DNA from: Septoria linicola | Taxonomy: Eukaryota > Ascomycota > Dothideomycetes > Mycosphaerellales > Mycosphaerellaceae | DNA: 64,000 bases | Assembly: GCA_024114885.1 (NCBI GenBank) | Contig: CP099427.1 | Coordinates: 806,001 to 870,000, forward strand | Reading direction: 5' to 3' | Shown here: piece by piece, positions 26,191-37,921 of the stretch | How positions within the stretch are numbered: position 1 is the stretch's first letter | How the letters are laid out: the number at the start of each line of letters is the position of its first letter | The notes under the pieces: model-generated | What the model was told of the DNA's origin: nothing | Databases searched by the model: none | The model's input: the letters and a program-made list of their open reading frames with translations, nothing else | Translations under genes and position numbers: made by a program

Positions 26191-29100
26191 TCACTTTAGG
26201 TCATCCTCTGGAATCGCATTCTCGTTGCCGTTCTGCTGCAAAATTGTGTCGTGGCGAACTCTTATAGAAGAAGCTCGGTCTCCACCTCGCACTAGGTGTC
26301 CGCTCTCGACTTTGTCCTGGATCATCTGGTCAAGCAGTTGTGTCATTTCATCTACACTCTTTCGCCGGCTGGGATGACTTCGCTGGTTGTGGTGATGGAA
26401 GGCCTGGATATGGTTGCTATCGCGAGAGTTATTCGAAGAATGAGTCGGGCTGAGAATGGCGACGGGCGATAAAGGAGTCTTCGAGAAGTTCACTGCACTT
26501 GAGCTGGACCGGCTCGCCGTCGAAGGGTTGCTACGATGACCGTTTGCGGATGCTACACGGGGCTTGTTCGACATGCGAGAGCTGTTTCTGTTGAATGGCA
26601 AGCTGGACAGATTCGGCACACTGTCTGCGACTGAGTACGATGTGGCAGGTCGGGCGGTTTCCTCGCTAGTTGCAGTCTGGTGGCTCTTCCGGTTGTCAAC
26701 CATCTCGCGTTTGCGAGCTGCACTACGCAGCGCAGTCACCATTCGCATCTGATCGTCCAGCTTCGCGCGAAGATCCTCAATCTCTCGATCTTTGTCGCGC
26801 ACCAAAGCTTCAAGTGTACCCTCTTCCGGCACTCCAACACGGCCGGCGAAGGCCATGCTGACACGGCTGTGACTCGTTCGCCGCGCCTGCAGAAGGCGTT
26901 TCTCTAGCGTCGCAATATATCGATTCTTATCAGAGAGATCTGCTTGCAGCATACGGTTCTGCTGCACCAGACTAGCGCTGCTATTGCCGTCTTCGTCCGG
27001 GAGACCAGTATAATCTCCTTCTTCGTCCTCAGTCAGAGCAGGCGTGTCCTCCTCGACCATGTGGCCGATCTCAGCGCCTGGTATCGTTCCCATTGTGATG
27101 GATCCGCTGGACATGGCTCTACCAATTGTTCCTACCGGCACCGGAACTTCGAGTGCAGGGCTCTGCTCCAGAGTGGCCGTGCTATCACGATGGCCACTGT
27201 CGCGACTTCGAACACTTACAGGTCTTCCGTACTCAGATTGCGTCGTGCTGAAGGCGCTCATGCGAGGATTGAAAGGCAGGCTTGCGCTCGAGAACCGTCC
27301 CGAGTTGACGCCAATCGACCTCGAAGACAGAATCAGACGATTGAGATGACCAATTCGCTCTTTCAGAGCTGTCCGCGCGAGCTGCATCTCAAGCATCTGC
27401 TCTTCGTGTCGATGCTTCTCCTCACGCTCCAATTGCTCCTCGAGCTCACGGTCTTCCTCTACCTGCTCCGCCATCTCTGCCGCGTCCTTGGCCTTGTTCT
27501 GTTGCGCAAGCTGGGCGCGAAGTTCCTGGATCTCTATCCGGTAGCGATCGAGCAATGCCCGGCTGTTTGGGTCCCCAGGGTTCGCATTCGACTCGTTCTT
27601 TTTGGCATGGCTGACGATATTGTTCTTGGCCCTGCTTGCGAATTTGAGCGTATTCAAGGTTTCGCCGGTATGTGAGCTCGCAAGGGCCGCGCTCGTGTTG
27701 GCCGAGGACAGTTGAATGGTGCAGAGAATCGACACTAGTGAGTTGCCTGATAGTGCGCCCTGCAGCAGCCTGGTGAGCTTACTGTCACGATACGGCAGAT
27801 GCTTCGTAGCCTTGTCTTTATCCACAGGTCTTGCACCATCCTTATCCTTCTCGTCTTCCACAGTCAGGCGAGCGATGACCGTTCCCAAAGTGAGCAAGGA
27901 CTTGTTAATGTGTGCGCCTTCAGTTCTGCGCTCCTTATCCTCAGCAGCTTTCTCGGAACCAGCCAAATCAATCAGCGACAATGTGGACACGAGGACACCT
28001 CCAGGTAAGATCTTGTCCGTTCTTCTTGTCTCTTTCTCAAAGTAAGCTCCATGACTTTGGGTACGTTCGCGAGACTCTACCACGATCTGAACCACGGCAT
28101 GCGATCGTGATGATCTGGCGTTGAACTGCGTGCTACCTGTTCGCCGCGCCAAATCACCTCGCGCAATGACACGCAGCAGTTGATTCGGTGACTGGACAAT
28201 CTCCTCCTTCAGTGGTGTCGCATAGACTCCACGCTTGCTATCCTCCCGCAGCTTGATCTCCTCCTGCGCTTGACCTGGAGACGCCTGGCTCAGCAGATCG
28301 TAAATCTTCTCGTTGTAAATTTCCAGATAGCTCACTCGTAACAGGAATTCTCTACTCGGATTTTCTCGAATATATGAAAATATGTCAGTAATGGCAAGTG
28401 GAATGACACCAGGCTGAGATGCTGTTCCTTGCATGGAAAAGGTCTTTCCTGTTCCAGTCATGCCATATGCGAATACAGTCCCGTGGTAGCCTTCCATCAC
28501 TCGCCGCACAAGTCGCTTGGCTGCATTGTCGTACACTCTGGCATTGCCGTCGTTCGGCGAGAATACGTTATCGTATCGGTAGTCGCCACCCTCTCGACCT
28601 CGATAGGATATGAGTGAACGACGGCCATCGACCATCCATTCACCTTCGGGCTTATTCTCTTCGCTGCCGGCATCAGGTCGTACGCGAACGCTAACGAGCA
28701 CGTTGCCTTTGGCGTCTTTACCAGCACCTGAATCGCGCTTAGATTTGGCAGACGTGCTAGCGCGACGCGAGCGTCCTCTGATACCAGTGTCGTCTGCCGC
28801 ATCCTCCACGATAGTAGCATCTGTGTGGTAAGATCCGTTCGCGGATGAAGATCGACTTTCAGGCGGCGAAGGTATGCTCAAAAGACTCTCCGAGTGCCGA
28901 AGACCTCCGGCGCCTGAGACTAACTTGCTATCGGGCGCACCATTCAGAAGACTTGGAGAGCTGGCACCCGCCAGTGACGCATTGGAGGCTCTTGCCCGTA
29001 CGCCATATCCTGAGCTCCGAGATTTGGGCTTCTTCAGCCCACTTTCGGCACTCCTGTGCTTCGTGCCATCGCGTTGCTTGCTCTTCGGTGGGACAGCGGG

Positions 29101-29574
29101 CGCTGGTGGTTGTTCATTAGATGAAGTAGATTGTGCTGTAGATAAGGGACTAGGAGGCAGACTCGTAACTCGCGGAGTGCCTTTCGGTGGTAGAGGGAAC
29201 TGCCCAATGCTGGTGGTCTTGCGCACAGTTCGAGGAAGGCCCAGGCCTGAGGGTCCTGGTGATGGTGATGGTACAGGAATATCTGGGGAGGTCGAGCTCA
29301 ATGTCGGGATAGAAGGAGTGGATTTGGCCTTTGTCTGGCCAGGAGTGGGCAGTCCGGAGAGTGTGACTGATCGTGAGGGAATGGCGGTTCGTTTGGGCGT
29401 CGTTGAAGTGGTGCGGGGCTGAGAAGCAGTGGATGTCCGTCTGGACTCTGGAAGGTCGCCCAGCGTGTCGGTCGACTTTGTGCGTGTCTTGTAGACTGGT
29501 AGCGCGGGAAGAGGTCCAGACGGCGGGGGTCGCGGTGTTCGAGGGAGTGTAGATGTCATGGTCGTGACGCTCAT
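26191..29574 (-). CDS. KIP2: kinesin-7 motor, Kip2/KipA type
   Basis: An uninterrupted 1127-codon frame. Residues 1-285 are a Ser/Thr/Pro-rich, basic extension, probably unstructured. The motor domain runs from about 290 (NVLVSVRVRP) to about 650 (LNTLKFASRAKNN). It has the P-loop GMTGTGKT (about 372-379), switch I NARSSRSHAVV and switch II LIDLAGSEKA. Short coiled-coil stretches follow (about 665-760 and 880-980), then a Ser-rich basic tail. An N-terminal extension before the motor and the VRRVMEGYHGTVFAYG signature fit the fungal Kip2/KipA branch of kinesin-7. These are plus-end-directed motors carried at growing microtubule tips, needed for dynein delivery, microtubule stability and straight hyphal growth. 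The start is the first of two nearby methionines. No intron signal is needed. Confidence 0.93.
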   Translation of the reverse strand: MSVTTMTSTLPRTPRPPPSGPLPALPVYKTRTKSTDTLGDLPESRRTSTASQPRTTSTTPKRTAIPSRSVTLSGLPTPGQTKAKSTPSIPTLSSTSPDIPVPSPSPGPSGLGLPRTVRKTTSIGQFPLPPKGTPRVTSLPPSPLSTAQSTSSNEQPPAPAVPPKSKQRDGTKHRSAESGLKKPKSRSSGYGVRARASNASLAGASSPSLLNGAPDSKLVSGAGGLRHSESLLSIPSPPESRSSSANGSYHTDATIVEDAADDTGIRGRSRRASTSAKSKRDSGAGKDAKGNVLVSVRVRPDAGSEENKPEGEWMVDGRRSLISYRGREGGDYRYDNVFSPNDGNARVYDNAAKRLVRRVMEGYHGTVFAYGMTGTGKTFSMQGTASQPGVIPLAITDIFSYIRENPSREFLLRVSYLEIYNEKIYDLLSQASPGQAQEEIKLREDSKRGVYATPLKEEIVQSPNQLLRVIARGDLARRTGSTQFNARSSRSHAVVQIVVESRERTQSHGAYFEKETRRTDKILPGGVLVSTLSLIDLAGSEKAAEDKERRTEGAHINKSLLTLGTVIARLTVEDEKDKDGARPVDKDKATKHLPYRDSKLTRLLQGALSGNSLVSILCTIQLSSANTSAALASSHTGETLNTLKFASRAKNNIVSHAKKNESNANPGDPNSRALLDRYRIEIQELRAQLAQQNKAKDAAEMAEQVEEDRELEEQLEREEKHRHEEQMLEMQLARTALKERIGHLNRLILSSRSIGVNSGRFSSASLPFNPRMSAFSTTQSEYGRPVSVRSRDSGHRDSTATLEQSPALEVPVPVGTIGRAMSSGSITMGTIPGAEIGHMVEEDTPALTEDEEGDYTGLPDEDGNSSASLVQQNRMLQADLSDKNRYIATLEKRLLQARRTSHSRVSMAFAGRVGVPEEGTLEALVRDKDREIEDLRAKLDDQMRMVTALRSAARKREMVDNRKSHQTATSEETARPATSYSVADSVPNLSSLPFNRNSSRMSNKPRVASANGHRSNPSTASRSSSSAVNFSKTPLSPVAILSPTHSSNNSRDSNHIQAFHHHNQRSHPSRRKSVDEMTQLLDQMIQDKVESGHLVRGGDRASSIRVRHDTILQQNGNENAIPEDDLK

Positions 29575-32044
29575 GCTCGTGCCCGGGAGCGGATGTGCGA
29601 TTGCGCTGCTATGCTATGCTATGCAGCAACCCGGCTGGCCTGCCCGTCGCCCTTCTCAGACGCTCCGCTCGCCTGCTTGCAGTGCTGGGCTTCGGCGTTT
29701 GTGCTGCTCACATAGGATCGTACGCCGCTGCCATGTGGATGAGAAGCGTGCGTTCTCGCGACAGCCACCCTGCACCACTTTTCCCTCCCTATCGAGCCAG
29801 CTCCGTGTGGATGTGATGTGAAGAAGGGTTTCAAGCGCCGGGGGATGTTTCGTGAACCCTCACTGGTATTAATCCCGGCCTGCACGCAGCCGTGCTAAGT
29901 CAGGCTGCAGCAGGGATCTGGAGGCGCGGTGCGAGACAAGGCCAGCGAGATGCCTGTCGAAGGTGATTGCTATGCCAGCTAGATCGTGGTTGTTGTGTCT
30001 GCGTCTGTCTCGTGAAACAGAAAGCGCAAAAGGCCCGGCATGTAATACACTCGACGAGCCGTCCAGAGGAATATCAACCCAAAGTGCTGGAAGCTATGCC
30101 AACAACGAGAACACAATCCTTCTTCTTTTCGCTCGCTCCCGCAAGCGTGCAGGTATGCCCCTTCTGCAGTAGAACTAGCGCGCCTCTTTTCTCCTTTCCA
30201 CGGCACGCGGTTAAAGCCTAAGCTCGAAGCTTGATATATGAATTATGACGACGGAATCACGAATGCAATGTGTAGATGAACGAATGTGTTTGCAAAGGAC
30301 ATGTCAAAACCTACTTGCGACCTGTTTCTCTCCCGTGCAGATACTGCGACAGCGACTCGTCTGAGCCAGATCACTTCACAGATGTTTGGGATCACAAACG
30401 TCTCCACGTTGGCAGACGCCTCACGGCGATCACTGTACTCCCCTGCTGACTAGCGTAGAACTATCGGTATGGTTGCCGACGCCAGGACCGTTGAAGAGTT
30501 TCGTGTTGTGCTCCTCAAAGGGAGAACGCATCTGTAAATTCCAACACAGAAATGTCAATCGTTGTCAGCTATTGAGCAAGGAGGGCGTATCAAAGGCCAT
30601 CGACTGCGAGGTGCTCGTTCATTGTGAGAGAAGGAATGCAAGTCACAGACAGTGTTGTGGATGAGCCACGCCATTGGACGTTGTGAGGCGAGTGGCTTTC
30701 ACATTGGTTTCATGAGGGCCAATTACTTACACCTCCCCGACCCATACCAACATGTTGCTGGCTGCGCAGTCGAGGTGTGGCATTCGACACCGTCGGTCTA
30801 CCAGTCTGACCGCGCGCAAACCAACATCTACTACTGACTCGTGGCAGCACGTCGCTCGTGGGCGGAATACCGCACCCGCAAAGACTATTGGCGAGCAGCT
30901 TTCCCCTGCAGCAGTTGCCGGAGCCATTGACGAGCAGGCGGCCTTGGACATCTATTCTGGACACTGTTCACAACGGCTGGCAGATCTGGCGTAGCCATGT
31001 GCACGTATTACCATGACGGATTTGTGCAATGTGCAGTAGCTATTGACCAACCCGAGATGCGGGTTTTCTGGGTGCAATGGTCCCTGCTCACCACATGAAT
31101 CGAAGAGGACTTTCGGGATCACTGGTCGATATACATAAGCTACCTGTATACCGTCCACACGACAGACGACTGTCGCGGAAGCGATGCACAAACTACACTT
31201 CTACACGTGCTTACGCGCAACACTCTACACTCATCGTAACATACAGTGGTTCGGCAGAATCGGTGCACATCCGCAAACTTACGGACACATAATGCGGTAC
31301 AGCCTGACAGTTTGGTCGAGCAAGAGCGGGCACTAACTAGACTTGCATGTGCAGGTGGAAATGAGTCAGCGGCCTGATCATTCTCCCCTGCATTAACAAG
31401 CAGATGAGATAGCAATACAGATCACGGAAGGACGATGCGGTTGTGTCAATGTAGGGAGCGAACTCCAAGCACGGAGACTTCTGGTTGAGATTCTATTGCC
31501 TCCTCTGTCGTGCGCACGCCATCAGTGATGTACATTGCTGTCTCGAGGGCACTGACACCTCATCGTGAGAACGCACCCCTCATGCGTGTTGCATATGGCT
31601 GCTGTTGAAGCACATACCCGATCTCGAAATCCGCTCAATTTCATCTGTTCTCGCCAATGGCCGATGACCATAGCGAGGGGTGTCTTCAGCTGCACGCACC
31701 GACATGCATGCTGAACTCTGCTATGGACATCATTGAGAGCTAAAATGTGGTCACGCTTCATTGAAGATGCTCAACAGACATTTTGGGCGCAACACACCAT
31801 AATGACGCTTTGATTCCCAAGGGCTCCCACTTCGAGCTTGGAAGTGGAGCAGAAGCCGACCGCCGACTGCATAGTGACCACACGCCATCCGGAAGCTCAT
31901 ACCTGTCACGGTTCTCCAGGCAATCCTTCCCAGACGACACCAGAATTTCATACAGTTGTGCAAGATCACGCATCGAGACCAAAATATAACACAAAGCCTA
32001 CCGTACCAGAAGATCATTCTTCAAGAACAAGACTACCCGCCAAG
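29575..32044. other. long intergenic region
   Basis: 2.5 kb between the divergent kinesin and COMT genes. Only short overlapping frames occur (none over about 100 codons) and none has a recognisable motif. The tandem pentamer run TGCTATGCTATGCTATGC sits near 29610, just upstream of the kinesin ATG. Confidence 0.55.
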
Positions 32045-32957
32045 ATGCCAGAGTTCGACCAGAAGAAGGCATATGCCGAACAAGAAGAAGTCTTCTTCGA
32101 CGATGGACGGGAGATCGAGCTATTACATTTCGTCTTCGGTCTGCCAGATCTGGAGTCAACAATCCGCGGGAACCCAACCAAAGTGCTCGAAGCAATTGAC
32201 AAGTTCGGCCGTGAGAAGAAGTACCTCATGAATGTTGGCGAGGACAAGGGCAAGATCGTCACAGATCTGATCGCAGAAGTCAAGCCAGAGACTATGGTAA
32301 GTGGTTCCCATACCTCTCCAATATCAATCCGCCGATACTAATCAAACACAGGTCGAGCTCGGAGGCTACGTCGGCTACAGCTGTATCCTCTTCGGCGCAG
32401 CCGTCAAAGCCGCCGGCGGCAAACGCTACTACTCTCTCGAACGCTCCCCCGAGTTCGCAGCAGTAATCATGGCCCTCGTGCACCTCGCGGGCCTCTCGGA
32501 CGTCGTCAAAGTCGAAATCGGCAGCAGTGACACTTCCATCAAGCGACTACACACCACAGGCCAGCTCAAGCACATCGACCTCATGTTTTTGGACCACTAC
32601 AAGCCGGCCTACACCACCGATCTCAAACTCTGCGAAGAACTGCAACTCGTCACTCCCGGCTCTGTTCTGGCCGCGGATAATGTGATCAAGCCTGGAAACC
32701 CACCGTATCTGGAGTATGTGCGGAATAGCGTTTCCGAAAAGCGCGAGAAGGCGAAGCAGGCGAATGGCGGGAATGATATTGAGGCGTTTGCGGATCGAGC
32801 GGCGCAGCAGTATAAGAAGAGAATTGATCAGGAGAGTCTGGGGAATGCGCTTGGTAACCCGAATCTGGTGTATGATAGCAAGTTGGTGAATTCGTTTGAG
32901 CCGACGGGTGTGCCGGATGGTGTGGAGATTTCGAGGTGTGTGAAGGAGGAGAAGTAG
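32045..32957 (+). CDS. catechol O-methyltransferase-like enzyme
   Basis: Exons 32045-32296 and 32352-32957 (55 bp intron); the product is 285 residues. It is a class I SAM-dependent methyltransferase of the COMT type, which moves a methyl group to one hydroxyl of a catechol with Mg2+. The intron sits inside motif I and its removal gives MVELGGYVGYSCILFG (about residues 84-99). YSLERSPEFAAV supplies the acidic residue binding the SAM ribose. FLDHYKPAYTTDL and LAADNVIKPGNPPYLEYVR contain the Asp and Asp-Asn metal ligands of the family. No signal peptide is visible, so it is likely cytosolic. The frame is open upstream to 31838 with another ATG. I chose 32045 because the family begins close to this point and the upstream residues look non-coding. 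Confidence 0.92.
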
Positions 32958-34405
32958 ATGGGCGGCTGCTTGTCTGAAAGAGGATGGAGGATAGAGGAAC
33001 GATTGGAAAAGTTTTATGATAGATGAGATGTATAGAGATTTACGAAGGAGATGATGATCGTCCATAATACGCTGAGCTACGATTCTCTGACAGTAAACAG
33101 CACTTCATATGAGCAAGTTCTCTGGCGGTGGACTGTGGGTGAACACAATCTCCTGCAGCTCCTATGCTCACCAAGCTGTAGTCCAAGGGCTGCGCATGCA
33201 TACCCGAGGACCCATTGATCTTAAGCCCCTCTGACACAGTGCAATCTGAGCGACTGTGGTCGAAAATATCCTATAGGTGCCAATAAAATTTCGTAGACCT
33301 GTGATGGGCGTGCGTGACGGACTCGAGACATCGCGGTCTGTCCTGCATTGATAAACTCTTAGACAACCTTCGTCTGGACTTGCGCCGGTTACGAAGCATG
33401 TAAAGCAGCTATCCCTTCATCGATGGTTCTGTGGGCCTTGGGAGAGACATAGAAAAGTAGCTGCTCAGGCTCAATTGCACATGTGAGAGCGCGGTTGTCG
33501 TGGTCGTCGTCGTCGTCGCTGTCATTCGTATGACTCACTCGGTAGATCCCGAGAAATCGCACAAGATTTCTTTTGTATATCTGTGTGGAAGAAGCTAAAC
33601 TGTCAGCGAGTCAGCGACATCCAAAAGTCAGGGCGTGGGTCTTCCTGATGGACTGCATGGGTACGCAGCATCCATAGCCATCTCCCTATCGACACTGGAC
33701 ACGGTGTCAGGTGGCGAGGAATTCGCAGATCGTGATGCAGCGCTCCTTTCTGTGATTCTTCACTGCACTATCTCTCGCCATGATGGATTTTGAGCTGCAT
33801 TCCATGCTCTTTATCCTCGCGAGAGTATTGCTTAGAACAAAGCAGCAGACTGGTTTATGTTGGCCAGAGACTGTACTGCAAGCTCGAGCGGAGACGACGT
33901 CTCCCTTCACAGGGATTGTCTTACCATGCTTAAGCAAACATTTGATAGCCCTCAGGAAAGCTTTGCCAGCCATGGCTGGGAGAGTGTCATTGCCGCAGGC
34001 AATGACATAGCGCGGCCGCACAGTCGCACAGAATGATCTATCCGGGCCAAACCATCACATGAATCGGTGCGAACGAAGAATGAATTCGAATCTGGACCGC
34101 GCTTGTATGCTATGGTCCTAAATCCGTCCATGTAGTTCCAACGAGATTTCTTGGCCGGCCATGTCTGCCGTGATCGTTCCACAAGTCAAGTCGACGATAG
34201 CCAATGCTGCTACTTTTTCGGGGCATTGTCCTTTCCAAGTCAGTCATGGATGAGATCCTAAAGACTACAAGCGGGAATTGTGTGTGTACACCTTTTCGCG
34301 AGGAACCTTTGTGGTGTCTTCCAGCCTATAATCTGATTGCATCTGCAATGTGAGCAGGAGCTGTTAGTGATCCATTTTTGGGACACTGCCAGCCTACCAC
34401 ATCAA

Positions 34406-34406
<1 letters not shown>

Positions 34407-34436
<30 letters not shown>
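34407..34436 (+). repeat. (CTG)10 microsatellite
   Basis: Ten uninterrupted CTG units followed by CAG, about 430 bp upstream of the cytochrome c1 ATG and not inside any supported gene. Confidence 0.9.
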
Positions 34437-34437
<1 letters not shown>

Positions 34438-34674
34438 AGTCTCTCATCAGCATCCCCACGGCACGAATTACACAAATAAGTCTCGAGCCCAGTACAGTAT
34501 CTTATGCAAAGGCGTGGTGACCATTCTTGCCACCAGAGAACTGACTACACGCCAGCGATACTCCCGCATACCATGTCCACAGCACAAAGACCAAGAATGA
34601 AGAACGTGGGATGGATGCTATGTAGCAAAAGTCTTGAGGTCAAAGACAGAGTACGTACCGCCCTTGTCGGGTGA

Positions 34675-34684
34675 ATTGGCCAAT
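34675..34684. promoter_or_regulatory. palindromic double CCAAT box (ATTGGCCAAT)
   Basis: ATTGGCCAAT places a CCAAT box on each strand, overlapping at the centre, 183 bp upstream of the cytochrome c1 start. CCAAT is bound by the Hap2/3/5 (AnCF) complex, which activates respiratory-chain genes including CYT1 in yeast. The sequence is certain; binding is inferred. Confidence 0.5.
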
Positions 34685-34866
34685 CAAAAGTCCTCCGGTC
34701 GCACTTACCTCGAGCGGGATCAGCCGCAACAAGAAGTGGAAGGAGCCTCTTGTGAAGAACAGCCCTTCTGGCGACAGCGACATCTACACAGCACATCTCT
34801 GTCCCTCCATCCGACTCCGCTCATCGTGTAGAGTGTCTCAAGTGCTGAGACTGCCACATCTACGCC

Positions 34867-36133
34867 ATGTTGGGCCGATCTGCTGCACGCGCATCCCGCG
34901 CGCTGGGCAATGCAAAGACGACTGCCACCAAGACTGCCACGGTATGTTGAGCTCGCACCACCACTCCGGCGACATTGAGATACCGTCCGATGTCAAGCAG
35001 GAAGGCACGATGGGGGCTGGTGGTCATAATCAGTACATATGAAGACTAACGGAGTCGTTCTCACAGCGCAATGCCTCCTCGCAAGGCTCTTCCGAATCGG
35101 CCGGCTCCAAGTTCTGGACCAACAACGCCCTCCTCACATCCTCGAGCGCACTCGCTGCCACTTCCGTCGCCTGGTACTACTATCAATATGGCCGCTCTGC
35201 ACACGCCATGACTCCGGCTGAAGAAGGGTGAGTGGCCAATGGACCCGCACAAACAGTGCCGAGGCGACGAAAGAAAACACGCAACGAGAGGACATGAAGA
35301 GACTGACGGGTGCGAAACAGACTTCACGCTACTAAATACCCATGGGAGCACGAGAAGCTGGTCAAGACCTTCGATCACGCCGCCCTCCGCCGTGGATTCC
35401 AGGTCTACCGCGAGGTGTGCGCTTCGTGCCACTCCCTGAGCCGTATCCCATGGCGAACACTGGTCGGAAACATCATGACTGTCGACGAGGCCAAGGCTTT
35501 GGCTGAGGAGAACGAGTACGATGGCGAGCCAAACGACGAGGGCGAGATCGAGAAGCGCCCTGGAAAGCTTTCCGACTACATCCCATCGCCATATAAGAAC
35601 GATGAGGCTGGTCGCGCAGCCAACAATGGTGCTCTGCCTCCCGATCTCAGCTTGATCGTCAAGGGCCGTCACGGTGGCTGCAACTACATCTTCTCTCTGC
35701 TTACTGGATACCCCGAAGAGCCACCGGCTGGTGCCACTGTTCAGGCTGGCTTGAACTTCAACCCATACTTCCCCGGAACTGGTATCGCAATGGCTCGTGT
35801 CCTCTACGATGGTCTCGTCGAGTACGAGGATGGCACGCCAGCAACTACCTCTCAGATGGCCAAGGATGTTGTCGAGTTCTTGAACTGGGCTGCCGAGCCA
35901 GAAATGGACGAGCGCAAGCGTATGGGCTGGAAGGTCATGGCTATTGGATCTCTTCTCTTCGCCATGAGTGTCTGGGTCAAGCGGTATGTTGAGACGGAAC
36001 ATACGTGCGCAGTGCGTTGTGCTAATGGACATGCTACAGATACAAGTGGTCAACGATCAAGACCCGTAAGATCGCTTACACGCCACCTCCACCAACTGTT
36101 GCCAAGCAGCCAGGGTCAGTATTCCGACGATAG
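34867..36133 (+). CDS. CYT1: cytochrome c1, mitochondrial complex III
   Basis: Exons 34867-34941, 35067-35227, 35321-35983 and 36040-36133 (introns 124, 93 and 56 bp); the product is 330 residues. It is the haem-bearing subunit of ubiquinol:cytochrome c reductase that passes electrons from the Rieske protein to cytochrome c. The N-terminus (MLGRSAARASRALGNAKTT) is an Arg/Ala/Ser-rich presequence followed by a hydrophobic sorting segment near the end of exon 2. The haem-attachment motif CASCH is in exon 3, the axial-ligand Met is in FPGTGIAMARVLYDG, and GCNYIFSLLTGYPEEPPAG is strongly conserved. The C-terminal anchor MAIGSLLFAMSVWVKR continues across the last intron into YKWSTIKTRK. The last 25 or so residues (after the KTRK) are less certain because a donor-like GTCAGT lies just before the chosen stop. 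Confidence 0.94.
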
Positions 36134-36435
36134 ATGCAGTATGCTAGAGGGAATGAGTCCTAGAGGACAAGGAGAAAGTGGACCACGGCATGTACAGATG
36201 TTTTCTAGCGTGCTTTCTTCGTGTAACAAGAGCTTGATCACCATATACACCCAAGACTTGCACTCATTTCTTCTCCACCTTATTCTGTCGCCTACTTCAC
36301 TTTTGACATGATGGTTCTGCTACGTGAGACGTTCGAAGCATTCAACATGCGGGAGAATAAGATGGAGAGCAAGAAAGAGAAGAAGAAGAAGACATATCTT
36401 CCAGGAAGCATGAAAACGGGCCCGCTAAACACTAT
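36134..36435. other. convergent intergenic region
   Basis: 302 bp between the 3' ends of cytochrome c1 and the minus-strand methyltransferase. It probably contains both polyadenylation sites; nothing else is seen. Confidence 0.6.
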
Positions 36436-37444
36436 CTACCTCTTCGTGATAATCACCTCTCCATGCATAAATCCCGTGCACCCATCTTCGGTCTCGATCC
36501 ACTTATCCCAATCATCAGCCATGGAGTCAAGCTGCTCTGCTGTCCAGCCTAGCTTCTTATCCAGGATCACGGATCGCATATTGCCCTCTCGCAGTCGGGT
36601 GGCAAATGTATTGCCAAACATTTGCCGTTCTTCGGGAGTGCTGTAGCACCATGTTCCCATCGAAGCCTGGCAGAGACGATTTAGTTGGGCTTGGGAAAGT
36701 ATGCTCAAAACATCACGTGGACTATGGAGACAAGACCCATCGCACTGAGAACATGCTCTCAAGCGTGATAAAGGAAAGGAAAGGTGGAAGAAAAGGCCGA
36801 GAAACAAACAACATCAAAACCAAAACATCACTCACCTGAATATCCCCCCTCTCCACTCCGGCCTGCATCGCCATGTTCACCAACCTCGCCCCCAAATCAT
36901 CCGACCCTCCCGCCGCCTTCATCACAGCCATCAGCGCCTTATACGTCTCCACCAACCCTTCCCTTTCCGGCCAAACATTACTCATCCTCACATCCGCCTC
37001 CCTTATAGCCACAAACCCACCCGTCTTACATACCCTCAACATCTCCTTCAGCGCTGTCAAAGGCTGGTCGAGATGGCACAGGACTTGATGCGCGTGCACG
37101 AAATCGAAAGAGTCCTTTTCGAATGGGAGGTCGTAAATGGAGGCTGTTTGCGCGGACATGTTGGGTGCGGCATTGGCTTGGGCTTGGGCGACGACGTCGG
37201 GGGAGAGGTCTGTGGCGATGATGTGACCGTCAGGGAAGTATTTTGCTAGAGAAGCTGTGATTGTTCCGGGGCCGGCGCCGACGTCGAGGGCGTGGAGTTG
37301 GGGGTGTGCTTTGACTTTGGCTTGCAAGGTGGGAATGAGATATGCGCATGAGTTTTCAGCGGTTCGCCAGGCGTGGTTTTGGATGTGCTGTTTCTTGTAG
37401 CCGGGGACGTATTGGTTCTGGCCTGGTTGAGTGGTGGAAGTCAT
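36436..37444 (-). CDS. SAM-dependent methyltransferase, UbiE-like
   Basis: Exons 37444-36836 and 36666-36436 on the minus strand with a 169 bp intron; the product is 279 residues. Motif I is ALDVGAGPGTITASLA (about residues 52-67), followed by the acidic residue in IIATDLSPDVV, motif II in FDFVHAHQVLCHL and motif III in LRVCKTGGFVAIRE. The C-terminal GTWCYSTPEERQMFGN and GWTAEQLDSM ... HGEVII pattern recurs in fungal UbiE/COQ5-fold methyltransferases of unassigned substrate. I chose the acceptor before ASMGTWCYS because it restores this segment directly after AGVERGDIQ; two other AG positions 5' of it would add about 18 or more unmatched residues. The substrate is unknown; the Coq5 protein itself is unlikely because no presequence is present. 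Confidence 0.85.
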
Positions 37445-37921
37445 TTTTGTTAGAGTATCTTTGGTATGTGTGATTGAATAGATGAAAGTAATCAGGTAGG
37501 ATCAGAGCTGCAGTCAGAAGGACCATCTTTGTATACTTAGCTGATAGCCTTTTTGCCTGCATGCCGTCTTCCGATGCCGTCTTCCGAGAAGCCATGCTGT
37601 CAAGCTGTTGTGAGTCAATGATGAGGCTGGTATTGATAGATTCTTGCAGGTCTACAGTCAGGCTTTGATGCCCAATACCATAAGCAAGAGGCGAGTCGAC
37701 GCGTGGAGTGTGTAGATGTTGTTGATGGCCAAGCTATTTTTAGCCTTGATCAAGCCGAGATACATCACAAGCAAGAATCCTTCCGCTTGCTGTCAACACG
37801 ATCGTCCTGTCCGGCATGAGTTTCTCCATGGCTGGAGCCTAGAATTGTAGTGCTGAAGGTAGGCAAATAGCTGTACGGACTACTCATGCCACCTTGCTAG
37901 TCTACCCTCACCACCGCCAGC
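37445..37921. promoter_or_regulatory. divergent intergenic / promoter region
   Basis: 477 bp between the divergent methyltransferase (minus) and GNAT (plus) start codons. It must hold both promoters. No specific motif was recognised. Confidence 0.5.

Larger units (their letters stand above)
32958..34866. other. intergenic region
   Basis: 1.9 kb between COMT and cytochrome c1. No gene is recognised. It contains a GTC-rich trinucleotide tract near 33500-33520, a (CTG)10 run at 34407-34436 and the CCAAT palindrome at 34675-34684. Confidence 0.55.

Noticed and set aside
31838..32044. Upstream in-frame ATG extension of the COMT gene
   Set aside because: The added 69 residues have no match to the family and read like untranslated leader; COMT proteins start near 32045.
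35061..36053. 330-codon minus-strand frame opposite cytochrome c1
   Set aside because: It lies antisense to well-supported CYT1 exons and spans their introns; composition is a mirror of the coding strand and no domain is visible.
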